DNA of 43,344 nt from Gammaproteobacteria bacterium (GCA_003230835.1 QIGT01000495.1:1-43344); one strand, 5' to 3'. Numbered from the stretch's first letter, positions 17,496 to 26,467 are shown. The notes: a model not told the origin generated them from the sequence alone. A program made the numbers and translations.

Positions 17496-18026
17496 ATGCC
17501 TAAGAACCGTCTGCGAAAATATCTGCCAACACCCACACAAGTGCGTGAGCATCCGGCACTGCGACCGGTAGCCCATCTCCTACACGACTCTGATCTTTGG
17601 CATATGAATCGACGCACTGTTTCCGGGGCTTTTTTCATTGGTCTGTTTTGCGCATTTCTACCCATCCCAATGCAGATGGTCGTGGCCGCCGTGCTGGCCA
17701 TAGGCACGAGGTGCCATTTGCCCTTATCGGTCGCCCTAGTGTGGATATCCAATCCCATTACCTTCACACCGATGTTCTATTTCGCCTACCGACTCGGCGC
17801 CTGGTTACTGGGTAGTCAGATAGAAGCTGACAGCATCGAACTCAGTTTTGAGTGGCTATGGAACAACCTAGCGTCCATCGGTTATCCGCTTATATTTGGA
17901 TCTTTGGTTTGTGGCTGGGTTGCCGGTGTGAGTGGTTTTGTTATCTCGAGGACACTCTGGCGATTCCATGTGATCACGCGGTGGCGCGAGCGTCGAGAAC
18001 GTTTGCGTCGAAGCAAGAAAACCTAG
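17496..18026 (+). CDS. DUF2062 membrane protein
   Basis: A 176-residue integral membrane protein of the DUF2062 family, with conserved HPALRPVAHLLHDSDLWHMNRRTVSGAF leading into the membrane segments and the NPIT motif (WISNPITFTPMFYFAYRLG). The function of the family is not established. Three hydrophobic stretches are visible and the C-terminus is strongly basic. The position between comEC and the lol operon is, from memory, shared with Pseudomonas. The gene ends in a 4-bp convergent overlap with the first lol permease gene. Confidence 0.88.
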   Translation: MPKNRLRKYLPTPTQVREHPALRPVAHLLHDSDLWHMNRRTVSGAFFIGLFCAFLPIPMQMVVAAVLAIGTRCHLPLSVALVWISNPITFTPMFYFAYRLGAWLLGSQIEADSIELSFEWLWNNLASIGYPLIFGSLVCGWVAGVSGFVISRTLWRFHVITRWRERRERLRRSKKT

Positions 18027-19255
18027 TGTAGGTTTACGACCGGATCTAATTCCGCTGCCCTGCGCGCAGGCGCCCAGGCAGAGAGTAGGCAGAGACCCGC
18101 ACTCATCAGCCCAATGACTAACAAATCGAACGGCGATACCAGGGTTGGAACTTCGACAAAGAAAGATCCGTCCAACAAGTGCATGCCACTTACAGACTCA
18201 ACAAAGCCCAAGATTTGATTAATCCACTGCGCAACAAACAGCCCAGCCAAAATTCCTAAAATAGTACCGAACAGGCTGATGAGTCCACCTTGTAACAAAA
18301 AGACCCAACGAATCACCGCCTGAGTGCATCCCATGGTGCGCAGAATCGCAATGCTTCGACGTTTGTCATTCACCAACATGGTTTGACCAGCCACTATGTT
18401 AAAGGCTGCAATGGCCACAACTAACAACAGCAACACAAACATCATAGACTTTTCTAGCTGCACGGCTTGGAAAAGTTCTCCGTATTGTGTTTCCCATGAA
18501 CCTAGTTTCGACCGTGGGAATTCAGCGCTTAGCTCACCTGCAATCTGACCCGCCAGCAAAGGGTCAGCCAAGGTTAGCTGCAATCCAACCTCGCCCATTT
18601 TTTTCCATTGCCCGGCGGGAAAATAATCGAGATTAAGTACCACCAAGTTGTAGTCGGGTTCAGCCCCTAAGAAAAAGGCGTCGATCATTTCAAATTTCAT
18701 CATGCGAGGACGCACAATGTCCTGCTCCGTCTCAACCCCCATCATCAGCACCACATCGCCCCGATTCACCCCAAGAGCGCGAGCAAGCGGCGCACCCAGA
18801 ACTAACCCAGACGAATTCTCAGCCAATGCAGCAAGCCCGACCCCCAACATGTGATCGTTCAGTTCTCGCATATTTACGAGTCCGTCCCTATCAGCGGCAT
18901 ACACCACAACGGGGTGCACCTCTCCAGAGGCCGTAATCGCCCCAAGCCCACGATAATATCTGTGTACTCCTAGCACAGCAGATTTGTTCAAAGCAACTGT
19001 CGCAATCGGATCGTCAAGGCCTACATCCGCGATGGTTACATGCGGAATAGACTGTAGAAGTCGTGTTTTTAATTCATGATCAAAGCCATTCATTACCGTC
19101 ACCACGACGGTAAGTATCATCACGCCAAGACTAAGCCCGATAAATGACACCCAGGTAACAAAACGCGCAAACCGGTTTTCGCTGTGGGTGAGTAATCTCA
19201 ACGCCAACGAAAAGACCAAGCCAACATCTGCAGACCTGTGCGGTGCATCAGACAC
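18023..19255 (-). CDS. lolE: Lipoprotein-releasing system permease (LolC/LolE family), distal gene
   Basis: A 410-residue FtsX-type permease with a first membrane segment near residues 30-55, a large periplasmic domain (about 60-265) and three C-terminal helices. With LolD and the second permease it extracts lipoproteins from the inner membrane and hands them to LolA. The N-terminal conserved FARFVTWVSFIGLSLGVMILTVVVTVMNGF is typical. LolE is preferred because this is the third gene in lolC-lolD-lolE order, but LolC and LolE are homologous and could be swapped. The start overlaps the lolD stop by 8 bp. Confidence 0.88.
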   Translation of the reverse strand: MSDAPHRSADVGLVFSLALRLLTHSENRFARFVTWVSFIGLSLGVMILTVVVTVMNGFDHELKTRLLQSIPHVTIADVGLDDPIATVALNKSAVLGVHRYYRGLGAITASGEVHPVVVYAADRDGLVNMRELNDHMLGVGLAALAENSSGLVLGAPLARALGVNRGDVVLMMGVETEQDIVRPRMMKFEMIDAFFLGAEPDYNLVVLNLDYFPAGQWKKMGEVGLQLTLADPLLAGQIAGELSAEFPRSKLGSWETQYGELFQAVQLEKSMMFVLLLLVVAIAAFNIVAGQTMLVNDKRRSIAILRTMGCTQAVIRWVFLLQGGLISLFGTILGILAGLFVAQWINQILGFVESVSGMHLLDGSFFVEVPTLVSPFDLLVIGLMSAGLCLLSAWAPARRAAELDPVVNLH

Positions 19256-19958
19256 TCGAATTGGCCTCTTGAGCAGATATCGTCCCTGACTCCAATTTCA
19301 ATATCCGGTCAAAGTTCCCCAACATCGACGTGTCATGAGTCACCACCAAAAATGCGGTGGCATGGCTTTCGCTCAAGGCACTTAGTAAGTTCATCACCTG
19401 TACCGCATTCTCTTCATCCAAATTCCCTGTTGGCTCATCAGCTAGAACCACCTTAGGCCTTCCCGCCAACGCTCTAGCTACGGCGACTCGCTGACGCTCA
19501 CCACCAGACAGTTCACTGGGCAGATGGGTTGCCCGATCAGCTAGGCCGATATCTGCCAACAATTCCACTGCAGCAGCTTCTGCCTGGTGCTTTGTATTTC
19601 CAGCAATGCGTAGAGGCATGGCGATATTTTCTAATGCAGTAAATTCAGGTAGTAAATGGTGATTCTGATAAACAAAACCCATATCAGCACAACGAATTGC
19701 GGCTCTGGCGTTATTGTCAGCAGCAGACATTGGTACCCCACCTACTTCTACCACACCTTCGTCTGGGGTATCCAAGCCAGCAAGCAAGTGCAGCAAAGTG
19801 CTCTTTCCAGACCCTGACCGCCCCAGTATGGCAACTCGTTCTGCTGCGCGTAATTCTAGGTTTACCCCACAGATGACATCTATGCGACGCTTACCTTGAA
19901 CATAGAACTTGCTCAAATTCTGACAAGACAACACCACATTGGCCCCGCTGTCACTCAT
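19248..19958 (-). CDS. lolD: Lipoprotein-releasing system ATPase LolD
   Basis: A 236-residue ABC ATPase of the MacB/LolD type that powers lipoprotein release. Walker A is GRSGSGKSTLL (residue 44), followed by the LolD-like YQNHHLLPEFTALENIAMPL, the signature LSGGERQRVAVARAL and Walker B KVVLADEPTGNLDE. It overlaps both permease genes by 8 bp, showing tight translational coupling of the three subunits. Confidence 0.95.
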   Translation of the reverse strand: MSDSGANVVLSCQNLSKFYVQGKRRIDVICGVNLELRAAERVAILGRSGSGKSTLLHLLAGLDTPDEGVVEVGGVPMSAADNNARAAIRCADMGFVYQNHHLLPEFTALENIAMPLRIAGNTKHQAEAAAVELLADIGLADRATHLPSELSGGERQRVAVARALAGRPKVVLADEPTGNLDEENAVQVMNLLSALSESHATAFLVVTHDTSMLGNFDRILKLESGTISAQEANSSV

Positions 19959-21192
19959 GTGCTAGCACCTCACTGGGTAACAACCGCGTTGCTTTCCAGG
20001 CCGGATAAATGCTTGAACAAAATGAAATGAGCAGCGCACCCCCACCAATTTGCAAAAGATCCGCCGCGCGCACGTCTACCGGCAAGTAAGAGATAAAATA
20101 CTGTGTCATCAAATTCAGTTCCAAGATCACACTACCCCATTCAAAAGCCAGCGGCAGCACAAGTGCTAACCCAACCCCAACAATTAGTCCCAAGCCAATA
20201 CCTACCACGGCAAGCAGTAAGCCCAGTACACAAAAAATTAGCATGACACTGTGTGCGCTCGCTCCCAACGTGCGTAACACGGCCACATCCTGTTTGCGTT
20301 GTTCCACAATCATCACCAGCCCACTAACCAAATTGAAGGCTGCAACGCCAACCAGAAATGACAAGAGTACAAACATTGTCAATTTTTGCACCGCGATGGC
20401 TTGGTATAAACCTCCATGGCTACTCATCCAAGAACGGAAACGGCCTTGGTCTGGCGGAATTTCTTGATGAATTGCCTGGCGAATGGGTTGTATGACAAAT
20501 AAGTCTCGCAAACGACCTTGAACACTATGCACCCGCGTTCCCGTTCTAAACATGCGTTGTGCTGTCGCCAAATTAATATACGCGGCCTGGCTGTCTAATT
20601 GCGATTGGCTGGCAAAAATGTCTACCACCTCCATGCGACGCTGCCGGGGTATGGCGCCAACTGCCGTCACCCCAGCCGAAGGTAGGATGAGTTTTACACT
20701 GTCGCCAACCCCAACGCCCAGATCTTCAGCAAGATTGATACCCAGCAAAATGCCATACTTCTGCGAACGCAATACAGACAGGTCTCTGGAAGAAAGAAAC
20801 TGAGCCAAATCGGTGACCCCAGCATAACTTAGGGTATCTATGCCAGTAACCTTAGCCCCACGTATCTTGCCAGCAGCACTGATGAGGGCAGTGCCTTGAA
20901 CCACCGGTGCCAGCGCAAGCAAGTTTGGGTGAAGGTCTGGTTGCAACTGATCAACCTGCGCCATTGTAAGGCCGCCAGAGCCCTCCAAGGTGAAATGGGG
21001 CAAGACCGCCAACACTCTTTCTCGCAGCTCCCTTTCAAATCCATTCACCACAGACAGCACCACTACCAGTACAGTGACACTCAATGCCAAGCCGAATAGC
21101 GCCAAACGACTGACATAGGTCAGCGACGATCCTTTACCGGACAAATAGCGTAGGGCAACCCAAAATGGCAGTGTCCGATCTGTTTTCCTCAA
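19951..21192 (-). CDS. lolC: Lipoprotein-releasing system permease (LolC/LolE family), proximal gene
   Basis: This FtsX-type permease starts LPFWVALRYLSGKGSSLTYVSRLALFGLALSVTVLVVVLSVVNGF and has a periplasmic domain and three C-terminal helices. The ORF track starts at 21291 (446 aa), but the extra N-terminus has no family resemblance and overlaps the divergent PilZ gene. I prefer a TTG at 21192, preceded by GAGG nine bases upstream. This gives about 413 residues, the normal length, and leaves 35 bp to the divergent start. It is the first gene of the lol operon. Confidence 0.86.
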   Translation of the reverse strand: MRKTDRTLPFWVALRYLSGKGSSLTYVSRLALFGLALSVTVLVVVLSVVNGFERELRERVLAVLPHFTLEGSGGLTMAQVDQLQPDLHPNLLALAPVVQGTALISAAGKIRGAKVTGIDTLSYAGVTDLAQFLSSRDLSVLRSQKYGILLGINLAEDLGVGVGDSVKLILPSAGVTAVGAIPRQRRMEVVDIFASQSQLDSQAAYINLATAQRMFRTGTRVHSVQGRLRDLFVIQPIRQAIHQEIPPDQGRFRSWMSSHGGLYQAIAVQKLTMFVLLSFLVGVAAFNLVSGLVMIVEQRKQDVAVLRTLGASAHSVMLIFCVLGLLLAVVGIGLGLIVGVGLALVLPLAFEWGSVILELNLMTQYFISYLPVDVRAADLLQIGGGALLISFCSSIYPAWKATRLLPSEVLAHE

Positions 21193-21227
21193 TGTTGCTG
21201 CCTCGTCGCCTTGTTCTAAACTGATGT

Positions 21228-21767
21228 ATGGAAAACGACAAACGCCAATCTTTGCGCCTGTCTTTGAGTTTGCCCTTTGCTTGGCACTCATTTAGTGAAT
21301 TGCCTTGCCGGATCGAGTTGGAGAGTCATTTCAGCCAAAACCAGCTATCTCATACCACGCAACGCCTAGGTCACTTGCGGACCATAGATGAAGAGCTTCA
21401 AAAAGCAATCTCTGGGATTGACAACCTGCAAGTTCAACACGTACTGCGTCTGCTTGATCAGAAATACAGTTTGCTCACGCAGAGCTTCACTTTCGCTACG
21501 CCTGCCTGCCAAGACATTGTATTGAGTTTAGAGGGCGTTAGCTTCTCATGCGACACGCAGTTTAGCCGTGACAACGCATTGGGTATACACATTGTCTTGG
21601 ATGGTTACCATTTCTTGAGTTCAGCCCAGGTTAGCCACCGCACGCAGCATCTAGACAAACAAATGTACCGTTGCGGTGTTAGATTCTGCGACCTTTCCCA
21701 AGCGGATGCAAAATGCTTATCACGTTACTTGATGCGCTGCGCCAGTCGAAGCAGTCTGGTGAGCTGA
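21228..21767 (+). CDS. PilZ-domain protein with partly degenerate binding motif
   Basis: A 179-residue protein. The N-terminus has RQSLR, fitting the RxxxR c-di-GMP motif, followed by an unusual inserted helix-rich stretch (about 45-85). The second motif reads VLSLEG, so the xSxxG part is present but the leading Asp/Asn is replaced by Val. The C-terminal strand and helix (YRCGVRFCDLSQADAKCLSRYLM) is the usual PilZ ending. From memory Pseudomonas has a PilZ protein at the same place between lolC and sth. The ligand affinity is uncertain because of the Val. The 3' end overlaps sthA by 48 bp on the opposite strand. Confidence 0.78.
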   Translation: MENDKRQSLRLSLSLPFAWHSFSELPCRIELESHFSQNQLSHTTQRLGHLRTIDEELQKAISGIDNLQVQHVLRLLDQKYSLLTQSFTFATPACQDIVLSLEGVSFSCDTQFSRDNALGIHIVLDGYHFLSSAQVSHRTQHLDKQMYRCGVRFCDLSQADAKCLSRYLMRCASRSSLVS

Positions 21768-23150
21768 GCCCAACGCGGCGGCTGCCCCAAGGGCTGCAAC
21801 TCGGTAGTTCTCTGCGTAGGTTGGAAAGTTGAATACGTTTTCGATATATATATTTATGTCTGCATCTTGCAACATACCCATTTGGCCAATATGCACCAGA
21901 TCAGTAGCATTCACTCCGACAACATGCACACCACGTACAATGCCGTCCCCGCTCACAACCAGCTTCAACATGCCGTCCATGGTATTGGCGATATGGCCCC
22001 GAGCGATTTCTCGAAAATCAGACTTACCCACAACCACATCGGTATACTTTTCTCGTGCTTGAGCTTCGGTGAGCCCTACCGAAGCCAGCTCAGGAATCGA
22101 GTAAATTCCGGAAGGCACTACCCTACCTAACACGCCCACCTCGATACCTAGAATGCGACAGGCTGCTCTGCGGCCTTGCTCCATAGAGGCGGAAGCCAGT
22201 GAAGGCGGACCAATAACATCACCCGCGGCAAAGATGTTGGGCTGAGATGTTTGGCCATACTCATCTACATCCAACAACAATCGATCATTAAGCCTCAATC
22301 CCGCATTGTTGATTGCAAGGCTACTTAGATCTGCAATACGCCCTTGGGCACATAAAACCTTGTCACTTTTAAGCACTGCACCGTCGGCGAGATGGGTTTC
22401 AACCTGACTCACCCCATCAAAGACACACTTAACCATTTCTACGCCACCTAAGAAGGTGCCACCCCTTCGTTCAAAAGCCGTGACAAAACAACTCGTTAAA
22501 TCTTGGTCGAGAAAGCCTAGCGGTTGTGGGTATCGATCAACCAAGGTGACCTTGCAGCCCAACATGGCAAAAATTGACGCATACTCACAAGCAATCACAC
22601 CCCCACCCAAAACCACCATGGTTTGCGGTAGGTAAGCCAAAGTTAGAATAGAGTCACTATCGAAAATATTCTCGTGGTCGATGTCGACGTTATCCGGATC
22701 ACGCGGTTTTGACCCAGCGGCGATTACAAAAGAGGTCGCTGAAAAGGTTTCTTGGCGTCCAGTAGTCGTGAGCACATGGATGCTGTTTTTATCAATAAAA
22801 CTAGCCCGTCCGTGAATGATATCCACGTCATTGCGGCGCAATTGATCCGTCATATATCGGTCATGCGCAGCGACAACTTCGGACATCTCCCCAATAAGCT
22901 CGGCGACACTGATACTTTGATCTAACACAGGTCTATTCAGGGCTAACAAACGTGCGTTTATTTTGCCTCGTTCGACCGCGCGCTCACGCAGGGCTTTACT
23001 CGGAATTGTACCCTGGTGCACACAAGCGCCGCCAATTTCCCGCAGACGTTCGCACACGGCGACTCTCTGTCCCGATTTCGCCAGCTGAATGGCAGCTTTT
23101 TGACCGGCGGGTCCGGACCCAATAACCAGAGTGTCGTAGTGTGTCTTCAT
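21720..23150 (-). CDS. sthA: Soluble pyridine nucleotide transhydrogenase
   Basis: SthA is a cytoplasmic flavoprotein that exchanges reducing equivalents between NADPH and NAD+, mainly to drain excess NADPH. The 476-residue protein has the FAD-binding IGSGPAGQKAA at residue 10 and the second dinucleotide motif VLGGGVIACEYASIF near residue 185. In the position of the redox-active disulfide of related enzymes it has CVHQGTIPSKAL, that is, only one Cys, the diagnostic feature of SthA versus lipoamide dehydrogenase. The last 20 or so residues (after ALGAAAALGS) look like an unconserved tail encoded by the overlap with the PilZ gene. HDOD lies 7 bp upstream. Confidence 0.94.
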   Translation of the reverse strand: MKTHYDTLVIGSGPAGQKAAIQLAKSGQRVAVCERLREIGGACVHQGTIPSKALRERAVERGKINARLLALNRPVLDQSISVAELIGEMSEVVAAHDRYMTDQLRRNDVDIIHGRASFIDKNSIHVLTTTGRQETFSATSFVIAAGSKPRDPDNVDIDHENIFDSDSILTLAYLPQTMVVLGGGVIACEYASIFAMLGCKVTLVDRYPQPLGFLDQDLTSCFVTAFERRGGTFLGGVEMVKCVFDGVSQVETHLADGAVLKSDKVLCAQGRIADLSSLAINNAGLRLNDRLLLDVDEYGQTSQPNIFAAGDVIGPPSLASASMEQGRRAACRILGIEVGVLGRVVPSGIYSIPELASVGLTEAQAREKYTDVVVGKSDFREIARGHIANTMDGMLKLVVSGDGIVRGVHVVGVNATDLVHIGQMGMLQDADINIYIENVFNFPTYAENYRVAALGAAAALGSAHQTASTGAAHQVT

Positions 23151-23157
23151 TATTGTT

Positions 23158-23997
23158 TTAACCCATTTCTTTTACGGTTTCATCAATTCGATCTGCATGT
23201 TCAAGTAAAACTGCAAGATCATCGGGATAGAAATTTAAATGTTGTAGCGCCAGTTGCTGTATCGCGTCATCGACGTCTAAACATCGTTGCGCCTGACAAG
23301 TCGCCAGATAGGTGCTTGCATCGATAACAGCAACAGCAGCTTGAGCATTTTGCGCCTCGCTGAAGTTTCCTAGGTAGCGAATAGTTTCACCCACTGCTGC
23401 AGGTAGGTGCCAACGATCAGCCAGCACAGTTCCGGCTGCGCAGGCGTGGATATCCGTCAGCTCAATGACTTTCTGCTCTGTTAGCTTGGCGCCCATTTGG
23501 CATATTCGATTAATCACCACCGGCACGCCCACGTTGTGCAACAGACCAGAAAGATAAGCAATTTCTACATTTTTTCGCGATGCTCGCGCAACCTCTTTAG
23601 CCCATAAGCCAGTTCGCAATCCATGCCGCCAGGCTTTGCGTACTATCGCATCGTAGGGACTGGGTCGCAGCAACGTGCCACCCACCGAGATGGTCAACGC
23701 AAGTTCGCGGATGCGATCCAATCCTAGACGCGCAATCGCTTGCTGCAGCGCAACAATTTCTGTGGAACCCCTAAATGCCGGAGAATTGACAATGCGCAAG
23801 ACATGACTGGCTATGGCCTGATCTTGCTGGATTAAGGCCGACAAAGAAGTAGAATCAGCCTTATCGTCAAGTGTAGAGGACAACACTTCATTAGCGACCC
23901 GAGGCAGGATGGGCACTTCGAGCTTACCACCGCTGATCTCCTCGCTAAGTAGTTGGCCAATAGGTCCTTGTTCAGCAGCCGCGTTGGTAGGCGACAT
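23158..23997 (-). CDS. HDOD-domain signalling protein
   Basis: A 279-residue protein that is almost entirely one HDOD domain, a relative of HD phosphohydrolases that usually lacks catalytic metal ligands. The conserved PILPRVANEVLSSTLDD, then LIQQDQAIASHVLRIVNSPAFRG and the AIARLGLDRIRELALTISVGG helix are all present. A YLSGLLHNVGVPV segment keeps an HN where active HD proteins have HD. HDOD proteins are often linked with c-di-GMP and stress signalling. It is co-directional with sthA, 7 bp apart, so the two probably form an operon. No gene upstream is intact. Confidence 0.87.
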   Translation of the reverse strand: MSPTNAAAEQGPIGQLLSEEISGGKLEVPILPRVANEVLSSTLDDKADSTSLSALIQQDQAIASHVLRIVNSPAFRGSTEIVALQQAIARLGLDRIRELALTISVGGTLLRPSPYDAIVRKAWRHGLRTGLWAKEVARASRKNVEIAYLSGLLHNVGVPVVINRICQMGAKLTEQKVIELTDIHACAAGTVLADRWHLPAAVGETIRYLGNFSEAQNAQAAVAVIDASTYLATCQAQRCLDVDDAIQQLALQHLNFYPDDLAVLLEHADRIDETVKEMG

Positions 23998-24167
23998 TCC
24001 TATCCCTGGTTGACTAATTACACCCTAAGCATAGTTGAGTCGTGGCAAAATGTGTCCTGTCCAGGGTTCCCAGCCATGACATGCCGATGATCAGTTGATA
24101 CCCGTTGCCAAGAGCTATGTGGATATTCTGTTTACAAAGGTTTGTACGGACATGTTGAAAACAAAGA

Positions 24168-24278
24168 TCCCAGTACGCTGCCTATTTGGAGTTGGCGATT
24201 CGTGAGGGATTGGCGCTCACTACTTTGGACAAGAGTCTTATCAATGCAGCTAAAAAGCCAATGTACCTATTTATTTAG
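24168..24278 (+). pseudogene. C-terminal remnant of a PIN-domain (VapC-type) toxin
   Basis: A short plus-strand stretch encodes AAYLELAIREGLALTTLDKSL and ends normally. This is the conserved end of VapC-type PIN ribonucleases, including the last acidic catalytic Asp of TTLD. It has no start codon of its own, and a stop lies directly upstream in frame. No vapB antitoxin is nearby. The 3' end meets the serC remnant head-on. Confidence 0.7.
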
Positions 24279-24710
24279 CTAAATGAGGTGGAAGCTTCAG
24301 TGGGACGCCAGCAAACTGGGTGGTGGCACCCCCGTGTAGAAAGAGCACAGGGTAGTCGTCGCCAATATTCACAAGATCACGAAAATCTACCTCCGCTCGT
24401 GCAGCTACGTCGACAAATACTTTGCCGCGATGGCTCATCTACATCACCGGCATGTCTGTGCCTTTTGCAGCACGGCCTTTCACAGGAAAATCTGTAACTG
24501 GCGTACGCTTGCCGAAACCTTTCTCACTGGTGCTGAGTAAGAAACCACCAGCTTTGGGAATGATCAAGGAGATGACCTGCTGATCGCCACGTAGACGGAT
24601 ACCGCGTACGCCCTTAGCTGAACGTCCTATGGCTCGCACATCAGATTCTTTAAAGCGAATAGACTTAACCCGCACAGCTGACCAACACCACATCACTGGT
24701 ACGAAGATAG
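24271..24710 (-). pseudogene. Deletion-fused gyrA and serC remnant
   Basis: Reading the minus strand, the upper part encodes SDVVLVSCAG, then IRFKESDVRAIGRSAKGVRG to about KGRAAKGT, which is the C-terminal beta-pinwheel of DNA gyrase subunit A. It continues without a break into GTDMPVM-stop-MSHRGKVFVDVAARAE to HGGATTQFAGVPL, which is phosphoserine aminotransferase (SerC) from about residues 25 to 75. gyrA and serC are neighbours in many gammaproteobacteria, so this is one locus that lost the gyrA end, the intergenic region and the serC start. Two lesions are visible: an extra T after CAG-GGT (frameshift) and a TAG where SerC has Glu. Confidence 0.85.
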
Positions 24711-24775
24711 GCGAAACAAAGGGCATTTCCGATAAGGTTGTCGGGTATTGCGACATGCTGCGTTTGGCTATGGGC
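24707..24775 (-). repeat. Dispersed repeat, copy 1 (blocks A and B adjacent)
   Basis: Block A (about 24707-24753; core ATAGGCGAAACAAAGGGC then TTGTCGGGTATTGCGA) is nearly identical to 40358-40404. Block B (24755-24775, ATGCTGCGTTTGGCTATGGGC) matches 40486-40506 with one mismatch. Here the blocks are one base apart; in copy 2 about 80 bp separate them. Block A ends exactly where the gyrA remnant begins. I do not recognise the element. Confidence 0.8.
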
Positions 24776-24977
24776 TGTTGCCCAGGCGAAACCGCGGGAC
24801 GCCTTTGCAGCCGATGAGAACAGATTAACCGGGGCTGATGTCAATCGCACAACACGCATCGACAACTAGGCTATAAAGGGGCTTACTCCCTACCTGCCAG
24901 TGAAAAGCTTTCATTCCCTGGCGGGGTAAGTTTCGTTGTAAACACCAAAACTGTGATCAATAAGTTTAAGTATGGCC

Positions 24978-24995
24978 AAGTATATATTTATACTT
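24978..24995. promoter_or_regulatory. Second operator-like inverted repeat
   Basis: AAGTATA-TATT-TATACTT is an inverted repeat using the same AAGTATA/TATACTT half-sites as the larger palindrome at 26083-26114. A further AAGTAT half-site lies just to the left (about 24968). It is placed between the gyrA remnant and the 3' end of the regulator gene, with no gene next to it to control, so it may be what is left of a target promoter. Confidence 0.45.
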
Positions 24996-25043
24996 ATATT
25001 TTTTATCTCTGAGTGACACCCCCATGTTGGACGGTTTCAACAT

Positions 25044-26070
25044 TCATATAGTAGTTTTTGTCGGTGTGTTGAGGCCACTCATGCGCTCGCGAAGTACTTG
25101 AACACAGCATGCCAATCTCGCTTGGTCGCGACTGCCAATAACATCAAATTTATGCAAGTGCGCGGCAGGTGAGTCGGAGCTACCGAGCATCACCACAAAT
25201 ATCCAAGTTGTTTAAAGCCATGTCGAGTTGGACCCCCTCGACAACTCCCCAAGTCACCAACGCTGAAAACTCTAGGCAAGAGGCACTTGTGCGAAACCCT
25301 TCCAGCGCCACTACAATGTCATCACTGTGGTAATCCCCTGGCAATGCGTCCAACAGGATGACTGGACAACTGTCAACCTGGCCCCAAAGTTGGCTACATT
25401 GTCTAAACTCTCGCCTTACCGTAGAAAGGGTCTGAGCCGAATGTGCTGACGTAAGCAAAGCGATACGCTCATGCCCTGAATCGCGCAACAGCTTAAAGGC
25501 ATCAAACATTGCGCGCCGCCAATCGGTAGAAATGGAATCAACATCAACCCCTGAGACATAGGCGCCATCCACCACAATATGTTGTACACGATCATTTAGT
25601 GCAGCTAAAAAGTCGATCGACAACTTGTGGAAATGATTTTGCAATAAGCAGCTTTTGAAACGCCCTAGCGGGCTAAGCAGCTCCAAGGCCTGATCTTCGT
25701 TTGCGTAACTCACCTGCAACATCAAAAAATGCTCTTGTTGCAAGTGACACTCCAGCGACCGCACAAGGTTGGGGGCGATGGCATTTTCTGAAGTGCGTCG
25801 TAACACCAGGACATCACCTTCCCCACTCTTCTTTAGAGGCCGCGCATCATCACCTAGATTGGCTGGCGCTATAATTGTGCCCAGTCCGCGGCGCGAGACC
25901 AATACGCCATTGTCAATATACGGTCCCATTGCGGCCTGAATACTCTTCTGGCCGGTGCGAAGGCGCTTCATTAGGGCCTTAGTAGTGGGTAGCCGATCCC
26001 CAGGAGCACCCTCCTTTACGGCAACGTCTAACCAGGATTGGATGTCATAGGTTTTTATTTTTGGCGCCAC
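25044..26070 (-). pseudogene. GntR-type regulator with LacI-like ligand domain, frameshifted near its end
   Basis: The GTG-started ORF (25180-26070, 296 aa) has an N-terminal winged helix of GntR type (GDRLPTTKALMKRLRTGQKSI, then MGPYIDNGVLVSRRGLGTII). After it comes a LacI/periplasmic-binding-like ligand domain (e.g. HIVVDGAYVSGVD, then SGHERIALLTS). The ORF stops at GDAR, but the next frame continues directly as GSSDSPAAHLHKFDVIGSRD and ends at 25044, giving a total of about 342 residues, a usual length for this class. So one base has been gained or lost around 25180-25190, by real decay or sequencing error. A perfect palindrome lies 12 bp before the start, suggesting autorepression. Confidence 0.72.
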
Positions 26071-26082
26071 TTTCTTAGGTAT

Positions 26083-26114
26083 AATATAAGTATAACAAGA
26101 CTTATACTTATATT
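26083..26114. promoter_or_regulatory. Perfect 13-bp inverted-repeat operator of the GntR-type regulator
   Basis: AATATAAGTATAA - CAAGAC - TTATACTTATATT is a perfect palindrome with 13-bp arms and a 6-bp spacer. It begins 12 bp upstream of the regulator's GTG, over the ribosome-binding and promoter region. Dimeric GntR/LacI-type proteins bind such sites, so autoregulation is the likely role. Confidence 0.68.
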
Positions 26115-26177
26115 AGCCCCTGTCAAGCTGCCCGCATCACCAGTGTTGACACTATTGTGATGGCTCGAATATTCTGG

Positions 26178-26432
26178 TCAACCATTCCCGGACACTTTCA
26201 TTTCAGACAGTTCGTATTTGACCGGCGACATATCTTGGTTGGTAGTGTGTAGTCGATCGTTGTTGTAGTAACGCATATAATCCGCTACGTCTTGCTTCAT
26301 GTGGACTCGTGTTGGCCGTGCGTATCTGCTGAATGCAGCATGACATCTGCTTTTGGCGTCAGTTAAAAAGGGGTGATTACCTGCCCAGTCATCATCTAGA
26401 TACGTTTCTTCAAAAGCTGCAGCGTATGCCAA
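26178..26432 (-). pseudogene. IS3-family transposase, C-terminal remnant
   Basis: The last 45 or so residues, VHMKQDVADYMRYYNNDRLHTT followed by NQDMSPVKYE, are the C-terminal end of an IS3-family OrfB integrase (the rve_3 segment). The preceding 40 residues do not look like the expected transposase core, so the 5' part is probably foreign sequence joined in frame. GTGTCCGGGAATGGTTGACC overlapping the stop (about 26176-26195) may be the terminal inverted repeat. No opposite end was found in the window. Confidence 0.7.
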
Positions 26433-26467
26433 GCACGCCTAAAAATTTGCCTCTAATGCCCACTCCA

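Noticed and set aside
24288-24497. Plus-strand 69-aa ORF at the serC remnant
   Set aside because: It is the antisense shadow of the serC remnant, whose minus-strand reading matches a known family.
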